A stretch of 64,000 nucleotides of DNA from Gordonia polyisoprenivorans (GTDB lineage: Bacteria; Actinomycetota; Actinomycetes; Mycobacteriales; Mycobacteriaceae): positions 4,402,001 to 4,466,000 of the forward strand of contig NZ_CP072203.1 of assembly GCF_017654315.1 (NCBI RefSeq), read 5' to 3'. Below the pieces are notes generated by a model. The model made no database searches, was not told the origin of the DNA, and saw nothing but the letters and a program-made list of their open reading frames with translations. A program made the position numbers and the translations under genes. Below, in pieces: positions 9,082-17,934 of the stretch (position 1 is its first letter; each line of letters begins with the position of its first letter).

Positions 9082-9852
9082 CTACTTCTCCGACTGCGCC
9101 TGCTTGCGCTCGAGGTCGGCCTGCGCCTTCTTGCGCTCGATGTCGGCAAGTGCGCGTTCGAGTTCGGCACGCTGGGCGGCGTTGGCGTCCCAGGCGTCCT
9201 TGCGGTTCTTGACGACCCGCGCCGGCGCACCGACGGCGATCGAGTAATCGGGGATCTCCCCGCGCACCACCGCATGCGAGCCGAGTACGCACCCACGCCC
9301 GACGATCGTGTTGCGCAGCACCGTCACCTTGGTCGCAATCCAGGTGTCGGGCCCGATGCGCACCGGCCCCTTCACGATTCCCTGATCCTTGATCGGCAAG
9401 GTGATGTCGTCCATGCGGTGGTCGAAATCGCAGATATAGCACCAGTCGGCGATCAGCGTCGAGCCACCGATCTCCAGATCCAGATAGGCGTTGACGACGT
9501 TGTTGCAACCGAACACCGTCTTGTCACCGATCCGCAGGCTGCCCTCGTGCGCGCGGATGGAATTGCCGTCACCGATGTGCACCCAGCGACCGATCTCCAT
9601 CCGGCTCAGCTCGGGGGTCGCGTGGATCTCCACATTGCGGCCCAGGAACACCATGCCGCGCAACACGATGTGTGGATTCGCGAGCCGGAATCGCGCCAAC
9701 CGCACGTAGCGCACGAGATACCAGGGCGTGTATGCCCGATTCCGCAGCACCCACCGCAGGGAGTCGAGGCTGACGAATCGCGCCTGCGCCGGATCCCGAC
9801 GTCGCCCCGCCCGCCACCTCGACCGGTAGCTGGCATTCCACATCGTCGTCAT
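9082..9852 (-). CDS. Left-handed beta-helix acyltransferase (Rv3034c-like)
   Basis: This 256-residue protein has a run of hexapeptide repeats (for example VEIHAT, IGDGNS, IGDKTV, IGGSTL, IGPDTW, VGRGCV) forming a left-handed beta-helix, the fold of trimeric acetyl/acyltransferases. The final coil reads HAVVRGEIPDYSIAVGAPARVV, quoted as landmarks HAVVRGEIP and VGAPARVV. The C-terminus is a charged coiled-coil-like tail rich in ERKK and DLERKQ. It sits convergent to the MGLP glycosyltransferase gene, as Rv3034c does, and may add one of the short acyl groups of that polymer; this role is inferred from context. Start ATG 9852 or 9843. Confidence 0.85.
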   Translation of the reverse strand: MTTMWNASYRSRWRAGRRRDPAQARFVSLDSLRWVLRNRAYTPWYLVRYVRLARFRLANPHIVLRGMVFLGRNVEIHATPELSRMEIGRWVHIGDGNSIRAHEGSLRIGDKTVFGCNNVVNAYLDLEIGGSTLIADWCYICDFDHRMDDITLPIKDQGIVKGPVRIGPDTWIATKVTVLRNTIVGRGCVLGSHAVVRGEIPDYSIAVGAPARVVKNRKDAWDANAAQRAELERALADIERKKAQADLERKQAQSEK

Positions 9853-9968
9853 GGATGGCCACCATAATCGACTCCCCCGGCCTGGCCGTCGTCGGCGGGC
9901 CACACGATAGGCTCTACCGTTGGCGCCGCCGGTGCGAGGTTCCGACGGCCAGGCGAAGAGGAGCTCCG

Positions 9969-11303
9969 ATGGCGGTTGCCCGACGCTCACGTGCCCGAGG
10001 CCGGTTTCCGGCGCTCGTCGCCGTGGTACTCGGTCTGGTGACCGCGATGGCACTGTCATCCTGCTCGGACGGGCACATCGACATCCGCTCCGTCTACGGC
10101 GCCGGATGGTCGAGTTTCGGCGGCAACGCCGCCAATTCGAACTTCGTCTACCCCACCGTCCCCGATGACCTCGCGTTGAGCTGGACCCGTCCGACCGGCG
10201 GCACGGTGACCGCGCCGGTGACCATCTCGGCGACCGGCAATGTGGGCGTCACGTCGAACTCCTCGGGGTGCGACCTGCTGGTGCTCGATCAGCGCAACGG
10301 CCGCAAGAACTTCTGCAAGAACATGCGCGATGGCGTGGCCTCCAACGCGATGCTCACCGATCAATACGATCAGCCCTACATCGGCGAGGAGACCACCTTC
10401 CTCGCCTTCAACGCCGGTGGCGCGATCCGCTGGCGGATGCCGGTCATCGGCGTGCCGCTCTCGGCGAAGTTCGCCGACAGCGGGGTGGTCCTGGTGGTCA
10501 CCACGCAGGGTCAGATCCTGCTGCTCAACACCCAGACCTCGAACCCGGTGGCCCCGGAGGTGCGTCTGCGCCCGGAGGCCGATCCGGGGGATCCGCTGTA
10601 CGGCTTCGGTGACTGCGTCACCAACGGCCCGCGCTGTACGGTCCCCGCACCACCAGCGGTCGACGTCGCCCATCAACGCTTCTTCCTCAACGTCTGGCCG
10701 ACCGGCGCGATCGCGAGCGAGATCCGCGGCTTCTCCTATGCCGCCACCGACGGCAAGCGCACGGTGACCGAACTGTGGAAGGCCCAGGTGTCCGGCGGGG
10801 TCATCGGGCCGGCGACGGTCTCGGCGGACGGCGCGACCGTCTACGCCTTCAGCAGGCTCGGCCAGATCGTGGCGCTCGACGCGGCCACCGGCCGGACCCG
10901 CTGGACCTATGACAACGGCGGCTACGGCTTTGCCACCATGACGGTCTCGCCGGATGGCCTGATCATTCCCACCGGTGTGATCGGGGCGCCGCTGACCCTG
11001 CTGCGCGACGAGGGCAACCGCGCCGAAAAGGTGTGGCAGCGTGATGATCTCGCCACCGTGAGCCTCTCGGCCCTGACCAGTGCCGGTACCGCGTGGACCG
11101 TGGTTCGCGACGCGGGGGCACAGACGTTGTCGCTGACCGAGGTGTCGACCACCGACGGCAAGACGAAACAGTCGGTGCCGCTACCGGATTCGGGCGGGTT
11201 CGCCACCGGGATCGCGGTGTCGTCGTCGGGTCAGATCGCCACCGCCACCAACATCGGCGAGGTGTATTTCTTCGACAGCAAGCGCAACATCGCCGGGCAG
11301 TAG
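9969..11303 (+). CDS. PQQ-like beta-propeller lipoprotein (Rv3035-like)
   Basis: This 444-residue exported protein starts at the ATG preceded by gaggag, giving a basic n-region, a hydrophobic stretch and the lipobox LSSC with cysteine 32. The mature part is a repeat-built beta-propeller of the PQQ-binding-like/YncE type; repeats such as VYAFSRLGQIVALDAATG and GQILLLNTQ are visible as blade ends. It should be anchored to the outer face of the cytoplasmic membrane. The gene order relative to the acyltransferase is that of Rv3034c-Rv3035, both linked with the MGLP region. Its function is unknown; ligand binding or a scaffold role for envelope assembly is a guess. Confidence 0.85.
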   Translation: MAVARRSRARGRFPALVAVVLGLVTAMALSSCSDGHIDIRSVYGAGWSSFGGNAANSNFVYPTVPDDLALSWTRPTGGTVTAPVTISATGNVGVTSNSSGCDLLVLDQRNGRKNFCKNMRDGVASNAMLTDQYDQPYIGEETTFLAFNAGGAIRWRMPVIGVPLSAKFADSGVVLVVTTQGQILLLNTQTSNPVAPEVRLRPEADPGDPLYGFGDCVTNGPRCTVPAPPAVDVAHQRFFLNVWPTGAIASEIRGFSYAATDGKRTVTELWKAQVSGGVIGPATVSADGATVYAFSRLGQIVALDAATGRTRWTYDNGGYGFATMTVSPDGLIIPTGVIGAPLTLLRDEGNRAEKVWQRDDLATVSLSALTSAGTAWTVVRDAGAQTLSLTEVSTTDGKTKQSVPLPDSGGFATGIAVSSSGQIATATNIGEVYFFDSKRNIAGQ

Positions 11304-11309
11304 ACCTGC

Positions 11310-11338
11310 GCGCCCGGTGATGCCGGGCCGGCGGGCGC
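11310..11338. terminator. Possible bidirectional terminator in a 42-bp convergent gap
   Basis: The inverted repeat gcgcccg/cgggcgc (11310-11316 and 11332-11338) lies between the convergent lipoprotein and GlxA-type genes. An alternative inner stem cccgg/ccggg overlaps it. There is no T-run. Confidence 0.35.
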
Positions 11339-11345
11339 GGTCGGT

Positions 11346-12329
11346 TCACGCCCCGCGAAAGGTCTTGCGGTAGGCCGACGGAGCCATGCCCAGCTCGTTG
11401 CGTAGATGGTGTCGCAGATTGTCCGCCGACCCGAGGCCTGACCGTTCGGCGATCTCGTCGATCGAGGCGCCAGTCGTCTCGAGCAGTTCGCGCGCCAGAT
11501 CCACGCGGCGGTCTCGCAGCCACGATCCCGGCGCCGTTCCGGTCTCCTCCCGGAACCGCCGGATGAAGGTCCGGACACTCAGATGCGCATGTGCGGCAAG
11601 CCGTTCCACGCTCAGCGCCTCGTCGAGATGGGTCAGCGCCCACTCCCGCGTGGCCTGGGTGAGGTGACCGGTGTCGCCGGGGACCCCGCGCTCGATGAAT
11701 TGTCCCTGCCCACCCTCGCGCCAGGGTGGCACCACGCAGTGCCGCGCCACCCGATTGGCGACGGCGGCGCCGTGATCGCGACGGATGATGTGCAGGCACA
11801 GGTCGATTCCCGCCGCCAGCCCCGCCGAGCTGAGGATTTGCCCTTCGTCGACGTAGAGGACCGACTCATCCAGTGCCACATCGGGATACAGCCTTCGGAA
11901 GTCGTCGGCGTAGCGCCAGTGGGTGGTGGCACGGCGACCGTCGAGGAAGCCGGCGGCGGCGAGCAGGAACGCCCCCGTACAGATCGACACGATGCGGGCG
12001 TCGGGACGGATCCGTGCCAGCGCCGCGGCCACGCCGTCGGGCATCGACGCCCGGCGGCGACAGTTCTCGTCGCGGGTGCCCGGGACGATCACCGTGTCGG
12101 CCGTCGCGATCGCCTCCGGGCCGGCTGCCGCGATCAGCTGATAGGCGGTGGTGGTCGCCACCGGCCCCGGGCTGATCGACACCGTGGTCACCTCGTACAA
12201 CGACCGCCCGTCCTCGTCACATGCCTGCCCGAACAGCAGGGGCGGGATGGTGGCGTCGAAACCGACCACGGGCGAAACGAGGAGTACCGCGATTCGGTGC
12301 GGCACCGTAGTGGCACGATTTTCCGACAT
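11346..12329 (-). CDS. GlxA-type AraC-family transcriptional regulator
   Basis: The protein has an N-terminal DJ-1/PfpI-like domain (about residues 10-190) with the elbow CTGAFLLAAAG, and a C-terminal AraC-type double helix-turn-helix (about 230-325) with LSVRTFIRRFREETG and the second-helix region EIAERSGLGSADNLRHH. The ATG at 12329 gives 327 residues; an in-frame ATG at 12341 would add four. It is divergent from an MFS transporter gene, starting 42 bases away, so the regulator probably controls that transporter. Neither gene is part of the M. tuberculosis order at this spot, so the pair looks like an insertion in the conserved block. Confidence 0.9.
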   Translation of the reverse strand: MSENRATTVPHRIAVLLVSPVVGFDATIPPLLFGQACDEDGRSLYEVTTVSISPGPVATTTAYQLIAAAGPEAIATADTVIVPGTRDENCRRRASMPDGVAAALARIRPDARIVSICTGAFLLAAAGFLDGRRATTHWRYADDFRRLYPDVALDESVLYVDEGQILSSAGLAAGIDLCLHIIRRDHGAAVANRVARHCVVPPWREGGQGQFIERGVPGDTGHLTQATREWALTHLDEALSVERLAAHAHLSVRTFIRRFREETGTAPGSWLRDRRVDLARELLETTGASIDEIAERSGLGSADNLRHHLRNELGMAPSAYRKTFRGA

Positions 12330-12371
12330 ATTGGCAATCATGCCAGTGGCACACGGTCCCGGCCATCCCCG

Positions 12372-13802
12372 ATGCTTGTTCGGGTGACCACCGATACCCA
12401 CCGCGCCGGGCCACCCGCGCGCCTGCGACGCCGCCCGCACTGGGCGTGGATCGTCGCCGGCGTCAGCTTCGTCGCGATTCTCGGCGCAGCCGGTTTCCGC
12501 GCCGTGCCCGGCGTCATGATGGATCCGCTGCACATGGAGTTCGGCTGGTCGCACGCCACGGTCGGCTTGGCGATGTCGATCAACATGGTGCTGTTCGGCG
12601 TCACCGCCCCGTTCGCGGCGGCGCTCATGGATCGCTTCGGGGTCCGGCCGATCCTGACCATCGCGCTGCTCCTCATCGCCGCCGGCACCGGTCTGGGCGT
12701 CTTCATGACGGCGAGCTGGCAGTTGCTGTTGTTGTGGGGGGTACTCGTCGGACTCGGCACCGGGTCGATCTCGATGGGCTTCGTCGCGACCGTGTCCACG
12801 CGGTGGTTCGTCGAACGCCGCGGCCTGGTGACCGGAGTGCTCACCGCCGCCTCGGCGACCGGCCAGCTCATCTTCTTGCCGATCGTCGCCCACCTCACCG
12901 ACTCCCACGGGTGGCGTGTTGCGTCGGTCGTCGTCACCGTGGCCGCCTTGGCCGTCGTGCCGTTGGTCCTGCTGTTCATCCGCGACCGGCCCGCCGACGT
13001 CGGTACCACCGCCTACGGCGCTCGGCCCGGTGGCGAGGACTCGGTACTGCCCACTCGTGGATTCGGTGCCGCCGCAAGCGGATTGCTCCACGGCATGCGA
13101 GTGCGCGCCTTCTGGTTGCTCGCGGTGAGTTTCGCGATCTGCGGGGCCACCACCAACGGTCTGATCGGTACGCATTTCATCCCGGCCGCACACGACCACG
13201 GCATGCCGACGACGGTCGCGGCCTCACTGCTGGCCACGATCGGCATCTTCGACGTCGCTGGCACGGTGTTCTCGGGTTGGCTCACCGATCGTGTCGATCC
13301 TCGCGTCCTGCTCGTCGTCTACTACCTCGGACGGGGTGTGTCACTACTCCTGCTGCCACTGCTGCTGTCTCCCCACGCCGAACCGAGCACGTGGGTGTTC
13401 ATCATCTTCTACGGATTGGACTGGGTCGCAACGGTTCCGCCGACGATTGCGATCTGTCGCCACTACTTCGGCGCCGACACGCCGGTGATCTTCGGCTGGG
13501 TCTTCGCCTTCCATCAGGTGGGGGCGGCGATCGCCGCCTTCGGCGCCGGCTACATCCGCGACGCACAAGGCTCCTACGACAACGCTTTCCACGTGGCCGC
13601 CGCCCTGTGCGTGATCGCCGCCGGATGCTGCGCGGCGATCCGGCTCTCAGCCCGCCCGCAGCCCGGGCTCGCAGACGAAGCCGACCCCCTTGCGACCGAT
13701 GCGGGTGAGCACCAGCGCCAGCGGACGGGAACCCTTGAGCTTGAGCCGCTTTCGAAGGACATCCGGGTCGACGTCGAGGCCGCGGACAAGGATCTCGAGT
13801 GA
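12372..13802 (+). CDS. MFS transporter with C-terminal tail overlapping the convergent gene
   Basis: This 476-residue permease has about 12 membrane helices, the motif-A loop ALMDRFGVRP after helix 2 and GWLTDRVDPR in the second half. The pattern of GFRAVPGVMMDPLH near the N-terminus resembles the OFA/monocarboxylate-like MFS group. The start may be ATG 12372 or GTG 12384. The last membrane helix ends at about residue 425; the remaining 50 polar residues are read from DNA that is antisense to the 3' end of the THUMP-like gene, an overlap of 156 bases. Either the tail is real and non-essential, or the original stop has been lost. It probably transports the effector sensed by the divergent GlxA-type regulator. 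Confidence 0.85.
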   Translation: MLVRVTTDTHRAGPPARLRRRPHWAWIVAGVSFVAILGAAGFRAVPGVMMDPLHMEFGWSHATVGLAMSINMVLFGVTAPFAAALMDRFGVRPILTIALLLIAAGTGLGVFMTASWQLLLLWGVLVGLGTGSISMGFVATVSTRWFVERRGLVTGVLTAASATGQLIFLPIVAHLTDSHGWRVASVVVTVAALAVVPLVLLFIRDRPADVGTTAYGARPGGEDSVLPTRGFGAAASGLLHGMRVRAFWLLAVSFAICGATTNGLIGTHFIPAAHDHGMPTTVAASLLATIGIFDVAGTVFSGWLTDRVDPRVLLVVYYLGRGVSLLLLPLLLSPHAEPSTWVFIIFYGLDWVATVPPTIAICRHYFGADTPVIFGWVFAFHQVGAAIAAFGAGYIRDAQGSYDNAFHVAAALCVIAAGCCAAIRLSARPQPGLADEADPLATDAGEHQRQRTGTLELEPLSKDIRVDVEAADKDLE

Positions 13803-14885
13803 GCCGCAGTCGTACGCGGCGAGCGCTTTGCGGAGCACCTTCTCCCCTGTCGAGGGCACGCGCTCGATGATGCGGAAACCGCGTTCGCCGTCGGGCACCG
13901 AATCGCCGGTCAGATAGGCGATGTGCGGATCGATCTGCCAGAGCCCGTGCCGGTGCGCGTAGTGGCGCACCAGACCGGCGCGCACCACCGCCCCGTCCGG
14001 ATCGAGGAGGAACGTCCCGGGTTCACCCACGGCCACGTCGTCGGACTCGGCGTCGGTGATCTCCCACACCTGTACCGTGCCGTCGGCGTCGGTGCGCATC
14101 ACCGTCGCCCGACGGCCGTCGTCGATACCCGGGCCCGACCACAGGCACGCTTCCCGCACCGACGAATCCAGCGATGTCACCTGCACCTGCCCGGCGAACC
14201 CGAATCGATCACGCAATACCTGATAGTCCAGTCCGGGAGCGCATTTCACCACCAGTGGCCGACCCGAATAGGTCATCAGCACATCGAGGAGCGGTGGGGT
14301 CAACGCGTCGAGACGGAAGACGCGGCCGGCGCCCGAACGGCGAGCCGGGTCGGCGATGACCACATCGGCGGTCGATGTCGGCGTGAGGGCGTCGGCGACG
14401 AGCAGCGTCGGGGCCCGGCCGGTACCGATCGCAGTGTTTCGTCGGGCCACCGTGTTGTGCCGGGCCATGGCCAGTCGTACGCGGTCGAGATCACTGCCGA
14501 TCACCCCACCGATTCCCGGAGCAGCGGCCAGCTCGATCAGCTCGCCGCCGATCGAGCAGGTGACGTCGTGGACCACTGCCCCTGGCCAGCGGGCGGCGAT
14601 CTCGGTGGCCCGGTGCCCGGCCACCGACGATGCGGTCGCTTGTTGCAGGGCGTCATCGGTGAGCAGGAGATCGTCGGCGTGGCGCAGCTTTCCGGCTGCG
14701 CGCCGACGGCACCGCACGGTCTCGATCAGTGCTGCGTCGTGCGGGGCATAACGGCTACGCGCCTCGGTGATATCGGCGAGCATCGACCGATCGGTCAGCG
14801 GCAACGCCGACACCATCTCGAGGGCCTTCACCCCGTGTCGCGACCGCAGAAAGGCCACATCGTCTACCCCGAACCGATACCCCAT
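13647..14885 (-). CDS. THUMP-like domain methyltransferase (Rv3037c-like)
   Basis: This 412-residue protein has a central SAM-binding core with DVTCSIGGELIEL as motif I and a DPARRSG block after the TADVVIADP strand, and a C-terminal THUMP-like region ending in RPLALVLTRIGRK. The family is annotated as a class I SAM-dependent methyltransferase. The M. tuberculosis counterpart Rv3037c has been proposed as an MGLP sugar methyltransferase by gene neighbourhood, while the domain itself suggests RNA; both are open. I chose ATG 14885 (MGYRFGVDD) behind gggggag and gagg; the ATG at 14912 is an alternative. Its 3' end overlaps the convergent MFS gene. Confidence 0.8.
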   Translation of the reverse strand: MGYRFGVDDVAFLRSRHGVKALEMVSALPLTDRSMLADITEARSRYAPHDAALIETVRCRRRAAGKLRHADDLLLTDDALQQATASSVAGHRATEIAARWPGAVVHDVTCSIGGELIELAAAPGIGGVIGSDLDRVRLAMARHNTVARRNTAIGTGRAPTLLVADALTPTSTADVVIADPARRSGAGRVFRLDALTPPLLDVLMTYSGRPLVVKCAPGLDYQVLRDRFGFAGQVQVTSLDSSVREACLWSGPGIDDGRRATVMRTDADGTVQVWEITDAESDDVAVGEPGTFLLDPDGAVVRAGLVRHYAHRHGLWQIDPHIAYLTGDSVPDGERGFRIIERVPSTGEKVLRKALAAYDCGSLEILVRGLDVDPDVLRKRLKLKGSRPLALVLTRIGRKGVGFVCEPGLRAG

Positions 14886-14919
14886 CGCCTCAATACTCCC
14901 CCGGACCATCACCCTTACT

Positions 14920-14938
14920 CAAGGTTAGGCCACCCTTT
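14920..14938. promoter_or_regulatory. Candidate IdeR/DtxR-like iron box in a divergent promoter
   Basis: The 19-mer caaggttaggccacccttt matches the actinobacterial iron-box consensus TTAGGTTAGGCTAACCTAA at 13 of 19 positions. A second degenerate element with ttaggtaaccc follows at 14945-14955. Both sit between the THUMP-like gene and a small secreted protein gene. The match is suggestive only. Confidence 0.35.
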
Positions 14939-14961
14939 GACTTATTAGGTAACCCTCAGTG

Positions 14962-15336
14962 ATGATGTCGGCCATGGGAAGAATGAGAAGAACAGTCGTC
15001 CTCGCCCTCGCCGGCGCAGCCACCGCCGCCGGCGGACTCGTGGCCGGTACCGGTGCGGCCGCTGCCGCGCTCCCCGACGGCGCGTACCGGCTGTGCGTAC
15101 AAACCCAGTACGGCAGCTCGGTCGAACAACGCTGCGGTGACTACACCGTCGACGGCGACAAGCTGATCGGGACGGCGGGCACCCTCGACCTCGTGAGCAC
15201 GCCCTCGGGCGCCTACGCCGACATCCCGCCGGTCAGCCGGATCACCTTCGTCAAGACCGGTACCGGGTACAAGGCGATCAACTCGGTTCTCGGCGTCCCG
15301 GTCGCGACCTCGACGTTCACCCCGATCACCGACTGA
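14962..15336 (+). CDS. Small secreted protein of unknown function
   Basis: The product is about 124 residues with a Sec signal peptide: a basic GRMRR start, a hydrophobic alanine-rich stretch (VVLALAGAATAAGGLVAG) and a likely cleavage after the AAAAA run. The mature part of about 87 residues has two cysteines (YRLCVQTQ and QRCGDY) that could form one disulfide, and is otherwise beta-rich and polar. I do not recognise a family. Starts are uncertain: GTG 14959, ATG 14962, 14965, 14974 or 14983. It shares a divergent promoter with the THUMP-like gene, where an iron-box-like element is seen. Confidence 0.7.
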   Translation: MMSAMGRMRRTVVLALAGAATAAGGLVAGTGAAAAALPDGAYRLCVQTQYGSSVEQRCGDYTVDGDKLIGTAGTLDLVSTPSGAYADIPPVSRITFVKTGTGYKAINSVLGVPVATSTFTPITD

Positions 15337-15349
15337 CCGGCCGCACACG

Positions 15350-15369
15350 CCGCTCTCCGAGAGCAGCGG
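15350..15369. terminator. Short hairpin after the small secreted protein gene
   Basis: The sequence ccgctctccgagagcagcgg folds into a compact stem just after the stop codon at 15336. It has no T-run, so this is a weak terminator call. Confidence 0.35.
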
Positions 15370-15407
15370 TCATGACCTTCGACGAGGCCAGCCGTTAGTC
15401 TCACGTC

Positions 15408-16589
15408 GTGGCATCGACAGACGACCGTCCGGCCGAGCTCTCGGGTCCGCCCACCACACGTGCTGCGTGGTGGGCGGATCTGCCTGTCGCGCAGCGAGAG
15501 CGGTTGCACACCGAGCATCCGGAGTGGATCGGCAACAGCGACGGACTCCCGGCCGCGGACCGCGATCTCGCGAATCGCGCGCTGCTGCCCACGGTCCGCG
15601 CCGGTCTGGAGAGGCAGAGCCACACATTGGCAGAACGGCTCGCCGACAACCGATTCGGCGGTACGTTCACCTCCGATGATTCGCGCAAGTGGTACGTCGA
15701 CGCGAAGATCGCCGACATCGGGGCGATCGAACGGGAGCTCCACCGCTCCGAGCCGGCCCATCCGCGGCTGCTCATCTCGTTCGACATGCACAGCGGTGAG
15801 CGCGGGCACGCGGCGGTGGCCGTCGGCAATCCCGACTCCGCCGACCACATCGGCGTCACCACCCCCGGTTTGGGGACGACCGTTCAACCGTCCCTGACCG
15901 GCGATCTGGCCTACCAGGGTATGGGCGGTGAGGGGCGCCTGCTGCGCGAGGAGACCCTGCGCCAGCTGGCCATCGTCGGACGCCCCACCGAGACCGTCGC
16001 CGCGATCGCCTGGATCGGTTATGACACACCGAATTTCAAAGGACCGGGCCGCCGCGTGTCCACAGCCCGCGGCGCGCTGCATGTCGCCACGTCGAGCAAG
16101 GCGCGCGACACCGCACCGATCCTGTCGCGGTTCTTCGCCGGCCTCGTCGCGGCGTCGGATCGCCGACCCCACCTGGTTGCCCTGGGCCACTCGTACGGGT
16201 CACTGGTCACCGCCGAGGCCCTACGTCTGACCCATGGCCTCATCGACGACGTCATCTTCTACGGCTCTCCCGGCCTCGGCGGTGACCGCGGATTCGACCT
16301 CGATTACACGCCGGAGAGTTTCAATCTCGTGTCCGGTGCCGCTTATGTCCTGAAGAACGACGACGACCAGATCGCCGACCTCGGACTGTTCGGCAGCGAC
16401 CCCGTCGAGAGCCCGTCGCTGATCCGCCTCGCCACCCGCGCCGGCGTCGACCGCACCGGTGTCCGGCGCGTCGGATCGGCCGGTCACGCCACCTACACGC
16501 GTGACGTCGAGGGGAAATCGACGATGGCCCAATACAATATGGCCGCCGTGCTCGGGCAGATGCATGAGCACCTGATCACGGGATTGTGA
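15408..16589 (+). CDS. DUF1023-type alpha/beta hydrolase
   Basis: The 393-residue protein has a C-terminal alpha/beta-hydrolase domain with the nucleophile elbow GHSYGS (G260-H-S262-Y-G), preceded by IAWIGYDTPNF, the oxyanion-side motif typical of DUF1023 ("alpha/beta hydrolase of unknown function") in actinobacteria. The N-terminal 100 residues are charged and helical, beginning with PPTTRAAWWADLP, a segment often seen in DUF1023 proteins linked with WXG100-like helices. No signal peptide is seen, so any export would be non-Sec. The GTG start at 15408 lies behind a weak Shine-Dalgarno site. It is followed after 78 bases by a two-domain SUKH protein, which raises the possibility of a toxin-immunity pair; that is inference. 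Confidence 0.8.
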   Translation: MASTDDRPAELSGPPTTRAAWWADLPVAQRERLHTEHPEWIGNSDGLPAADRDLANRALLPTVRAGLERQSHTLAERLADNRFGGTFTSDDSRKWYVDAKIADIGAIERELHRSEPAHPRLLISFDMHSGERGHAAVAVGNPDSADHIGVTTPGLGTTVQPSLTGDLAYQGMGGEGRLLREETLRQLAIVGRPTETVAAIAWIGYDTPNFKGPGRRVSTARGALHVATSSKARDTAPILSRFFAGLVAASDRRPHLVALGHSYGSLVTAEALRLTHGLIDDVIFYGSPGLGGDRGFDLDYTPESFNLVSGAAYVLKNDDDQIADLGLFGSDPVESPSLIRLATRAGVDRTGVRRVGSAGHATYTRDVEGKSTMAQYNMAAVLGQMHEHLITGL

Positions 16590-16667
16590 GGGTGGCACAT
16601 CACTATTGCGAATCCCTGATCTACTGTAGTGGATTAGTCCGACAGCCACTGCCAAGGGACAACACCG

Positions 16668-17924
16668 ATGAAGCACCGAGCTCTCACCAACACACCACCG
16701 GCATCCGAAAAGGAATGGCGCTCACTGTTCGTGGCTCTGCAAGCCGAGAATGCACGATTCGCCGCGGTGTCGGAGTTCTCCGATCACACTCTGCCGAACC
16801 CACCCGCCACCGAGAACGATCTACTCGCTGCCGAAACACGCCTGGGCCACCCGCTCGCACCAGAGCTGCGTACGATGCTGATGGTCGCCGACGGCTGGGA
16901 CGACTACACAATAGGATGTTCCATCCTCGGAACGGCCGACTTCGGACAAAGCGAACGCTGGATCGACTCGCTGGATTGTCTCCGGATCTGGGAGTCCGAT
17001 GGCGACTCGGACTTCCTCCCCCATCACCTCGGGATCGCAGACGACGACCGGTCACCGACCTACCCCATCATCCATTACGACAACGGCTACCAAAGTCACG
17101 CCTACATGTTCAGCGGCAATGTCGACGGCAATCCCGTGCATGGCGTCTTCTCGTTGGGCGTGATCGAGGACGAGAAATCGCCGTGGCCGGATCTCCATAC
17201 GTACCTGAGTGACGAGCTGCCGGTATTGCGGGACATCATCGACCACGAGGAGATGGGCCCGCATTCCTATGCCTGGTCGCGCGATATTCGCGTCGATCCG
17301 CCCGGTTTCGCCGAGATCATCGAGATGCTGGAGGCATTGAGTGCCCGCATCGACGACGGCCCATTCGAACGCTTCGACGCCGCGGATACCCGAGTTCTCC
17401 AGTCAATTGAGGGGGTACATGGACATCCGCTCAGCGATCTGCATCGGGAATTACTCGAAACCACTGATGGACTGGTGATTCCACGGTTCGGACGCGTCGT
17501 GTCGGCAGCCGAGATCATCGACACCGATGCCTGGCAGCAACTCGTCGACTCGGCTATCGACGCGGCGGTGGACCCCTGGTACGAATCACACCTCGTCAGC
17601 AATGACGAACTGGGCATACGACGAGCCAACCTGGCCACACGGATGAGTCGGCTATCGACGATTCCGTTCCTGGTCAGCTCCGGCCCCTACGGGGTGCACT
17701 CGATACTGGGTGTCGACGTGGTCGACGGGAGCGTTCGCAACCTGACCAGAGACCCAGCAGTCGCAACCGACCGCCTCACTCATGAGCCGACCACCGATGT
17801 CAGAGAATTCCTGTTGACGGTGGCCGATCGGCTGTACGAGACCGCCCGATCGGCCGATCACCTCAAGGCATATGTCGCCGAGGATTCCCCGGCCACGCAG
17901 GACCCGCACACCACCTCCGAATAG
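16668..17924 (+). CDS. SMI1/KNR4 (SUKH) family protein with two domains
   Basis: The 418-residue protein looks like two SUKH units. The first has LLAAETRLGHPLAPELRTML and an aromatic DGWDDY loop at about residues 53-80; the second has LQSIEGVHGHPLSDLHRELL followed by ETTDGLVIP at about 242-272. SUKH proteins are best known as immunity proteins of polymorphic toxin and type VII systems, and also occur as regulators. Its codon usage seems less GC-biased than that of the flanking genes, which suits recent acquisition. It follows the DUF1023 hydrolase on the same strand and is ended by a long hairpin. The toxin partner is not proven. Confidence 0.75.
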   Translation: MKHRALTNTPPASEKEWRSLFVALQAENARFAAVSEFSDHTLPNPPATENDLLAAETRLGHPLAPELRTMLMVADGWDDYTIGCSILGTADFGQSERWIDSLDCLRIWESDGDSDFLPHHLGIADDDRSPTYPIIHYDNGYQSHAYMFSGNVDGNPVHGVFSLGVIEDEKSPWPDLHTYLSDELPVLRDIIDHEEMGPHSYAWSRDIRVDPPGFAEIIEMLEALSARIDDGPFERFDAADTRVLQSIEGVHGHPLSDLHRELLETTDGLVIPRFGRVVSAAEIIDTDAWQQLVDSAIDAAVDPWYESHLVSNDELGIRRANLATRMSRLSTIPFLVSSGPYGVHSILGVDVVDGSVRNLTRDPAVATDRLTHEPTTDVREFLLTVADRLYETARSADHLKAYVAEDSPATQDPHTTSE

Positions 17925-17934
17925 CCGAGACCAG

